Source: Planctomycetia bacterium (GTDB taxonomy: Bacteria; Planctomycetota; Phycisphaerae; Phycisphaerales; SM1A02). Taken from it: a stretch of 5,903 nt of DNA. How positions within the stretch are numbered: the first letter of the stretch is position 1; each line of letters starts with the position of its first letter. This document shows positions 4,796 through 5,903 of this stretch, in pieces. Location of the stretch: positions 1 through 5,903 of the forward strand of contig JAACEA010000116.1 of NCBI GenBank assembly GCA_009936695.1. Reading direction: 5' to 3'. Below the pieces are notes generated by a model. The model did not search any database. It was not told the DNA's origin and saw only the letters and a list, made by a program, of their open reading frames with translations. The position numbers and the translations under genes are program-made.

Positions 4796-5521
4796 ATGAA
4801 GGCCGATCCCGGCTTGATCGCGACTCTGTTGAACACGGCCAGTTCCGGTCCCGGTGAGACCGCGGCGATCCTCGACGGCCCGGTGCCGCCCGGTGCGGCG
4901 CCCGATCCGCTGCTCACGCTCTGCGTGGCGATCGCCTTCGGCATCGTCGTCTCGGCCCTGCATCTGCTCGCCCACCGCGAACGTCCGATCTACACGCTCT
5001 GGCGGACGCTGCTTCTGATCGCCCCGCTCATCGCGATGTCCACGATGGCGGTCGGATCGAACCTCGCCGCCGCCTTCACACTCTTCGGGACCCTTGCGAT
5101 CGTCCGGTTCCGGACGCCCATCAAGGACCCGCTCGATGCGGCCTTCGTCATCTTCTCCGTCGTCATCGGACTCGCCCTCGGCAATGGAAACCTCGAGGTC
5201 GCCACCGTCGGCACCTCGGTCATCGCGGTTCTGATGCTCGTCCTGCTCCTGTTCAATCGGATCATGCCCCGCGAACACCGCTCGACCGTCAGGCTCACCG
5301 TCCGGGGGGTCGGGACCACGGATGCCGCGTGGAGGTCCGTGCTCGACGCGGAGGGGTTGAACTACCGGATCGATTCGTGCACGCTCGACGAGACCTCGGG
5401 CACCCAGGCCATCAAGTTGAGCATCGCCGGAATCGCCGGGGAACGTTGGCTGGCGATTCTCGCCGCGCTGCTGGCGATCCCCGAAGTCCAGCGTGCGGCC
5501 GGCCGAACCGACGAAGAGTGA
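4796..5521 (+). CDS. DUF4956 domain-containing membrane protein
   Basis: This 241-residue integral membrane protein carries the DUF4956 signature LFGTLAIVRFRTPIKDPLDAAF (split here as 96-105 and 106-117), then VIGLALGNGN. Hydrophobic segments lie at about 37-59, 67-88, 90-103, 115-129 and 135-153, with the charged IVRFRTPIKDP between the third and fourth. A soluble domain follows (159-241). Its alternating strands and helices (STVRLTVRG, AAWRSVLDAEG, AIKLSIAG, WLAILAALLAIPEVQRA) suggest a ferredoxin/ACT-like fold, as after the membrane part of MgtC. The function is unknown. DUF4956 genes often adjoin CotH and VTC polyphosphate polymerase genes, so a role in the same envelope process is likely. 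Here CotH lies 133 bp upstream on the same strand and no VTC gene is present. The ATG at 4796 is the first available start, with a weak GGAA seven bases upstream. Operon membership with CotH is plausible but unproven. Confidence 0.85.
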   Translation: MKADPGLIATLLNTASSGPGETAAILDGPVPPGAAPDPLLTLCVAIAFGIVVSALHLLAHRERPIYTLWRTLLLIAPLIAMSTMAVGSNLAAAFTLFGTLAIVRFRTPIKDPLDAAFVIFSVVIGLALGNGNLEVATVGTSVIAVLMLVLLLFNRIMPREHRSTVRLTVRGVGTTDAAWRSVLDAEGLNYRIDSCTLDETSGTQAIKLSIAGIAGERWLAILAALLAIPEVQRAAGRTDEE

Positions 5522-5537
5522 TCACGCCGAGATCCCG

Positions 5538-5903
5538 TCAGGGCGTCATGGCCTTCGTCGGATCGATCCCCCGGGGCGGCTCGCCGGCATCGTGCAGGTG
5601 ATGCTCCAGGAACGCTCGAACCGCCGCGTCGATCGACGGATCGAGAAATCCGCCGTGCCCGCCGGCGTCCACCGGAACGAGGGTCACGCGGCCTCCCACG
5701 CGGCGAGCCGCTTTCGCGAACTCGACGGATTGCTCGAACGAGACGAGCCGATCCCTTCGGCCGTGGATCACGAGGATCGGCGGATCGTCGGCGTCGACGA
5801 AGTTGATCGGGCTTGCGCCCCGCGCCCGATCGGGCCGCGACTGCAATGCCCCGCCCACGAGCCGCGACTCGGGAGAACCCACCGCATCGTGATCGATCGC
5901 ACC
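5538..5903 (-). CDS. Alpha/beta hydrolase, BD-FAE-like esterase, C-terminal part (5' end beyond window)
   Basis: The minus-strand frame is open from the window edge to the stop at 5538, giving 121 residues of a longer protein. The GTG at 5882 is internal: family sequence (DHDAVGSPESRLVGG) spans it, so the fragment should not be read as starting there. The visible part carries ASPINFVDADDPPILVIHG, the catalytic Asp in HGRRDRLVSFEQS (fragment residue 51), and the catalytic His in DAGGHGGF (residue 83), followed by a final helix, AAVRAFLEHHL. The oxyanion loop and nucleophilic Ser lie upstream of the window. The layout matches the bacterial BD-FAE/Aes-type esterase group, whose members cleave feruloyl or other carboxyl esters of plant or algal polysaccharides; the substrate here is unknown. 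A signal peptide cannot be assessed. The gene converges on the DUF4956 gene with 16 bp between the stop codons. Confidence 0.85.
   Translation of the reverse strand, partial: GAIDHDAVGSPESRLVGGALQSRPDRARGASPINFVDADDPPILVIHGRRDRLVSFEQSVEFAKAARRVGGRVTLVPVDAGGHGGFLDPSIDAAVRAFLEHHLHDAGEPPRGIDPTKAMTP

Noticed and set aside
5522..5546. A hairpin between the convergent DUF4956 and hydrolase stops acting as a shared terminator
   Set aside because: Only ACGCC/GGCGT (5524-5528 and 5542-5546) pair, with a 13-base loop and no T-run, too weak to call.
5538..5882. A complete 114-residue hydrolase starting at the GTG at 5882
   Set aside because: The same frame continues to the window edge with conserved esterase sequence upstream of that GTG, so it is a truncated view of a longer gene.
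1..5903. Defence system, CRISPR array, insertion sequence or prophage content
   Set aside because: No regularly spaced repeats, transposase or integrase motifs, terminal inverted repeats with target duplications, or toxin-antitoxin-like pairs were seen, and codon usage looks uniform across the genes.

Overview
The window looks like chromosomal DNA from a GC-rich planctomycete, most plausibly of the Phycisphaerae type. Three things suggest this: a secreted protein ending in a PEP-CTERM-like tail with five terminal arginines, a CotH-type kinase fused to an EF-hand and split by a long Gly/Pro/Arg-rich insert, and uniformly high G+C at third codon positions. The lineage is an inference, since no rRNA or other marker gene is present.

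Layout. Bases 1-1627 carry three genes on the minus strand. In transcription order they are a small secreted PEP-CTERM-like protein (1627-1007), a TetR/AcrR regulator with an EthR-like C-terminal half (926-294), and the first 59 codons of a DUF1254 protein (179-1, cut by the window edge). A strong hairpin separates the PEP-CTERM gene from the regulator. A perfect 13-bp inverted repeat lies inside a possible -35/-10 pair just before the regulator's ATG, which suggests autoregulation. After a 226-bp divergent intergenic region, three plus-strand genes follow: a class I SAM-dependent methyltransferase (1854-2681), a secreted EF-hand/CotH kinase-family protein (2929-4662) and a DUF4956 membrane protein (4796-5521). 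The last gene, on the minus strand, is the 3' part of an alpha/beta hydrolase resembling the BD-FAE esterase family (5903-5538). It converges on the DUF4956 gene with only 16 bp between the stops.

How the genes may work together. CotH and DUF4956 genes are recurrent neighbours in bacteria, often with a VTC-type polyphosphate polymerase gene between or beside them. Here the first two are adjacent but no VTC gene lies in the window, and the 133-bp gap between them holds no recognisable remnant. This is the most interesting context in the window: a possible envelope or surface phosphorylation module reduced to an exported kinase-like protein and a membrane protein. The TetR regulator may control itself and the DUF1254 gene downstream. 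The methyltransferase, the PEP-CTERM-like protein and the hydrolase show no clear functional link to the others. No tRNA, rRNA, CRISPR array or insertion sequence was seen, and no gene-free stretch exceeds 300 bases.
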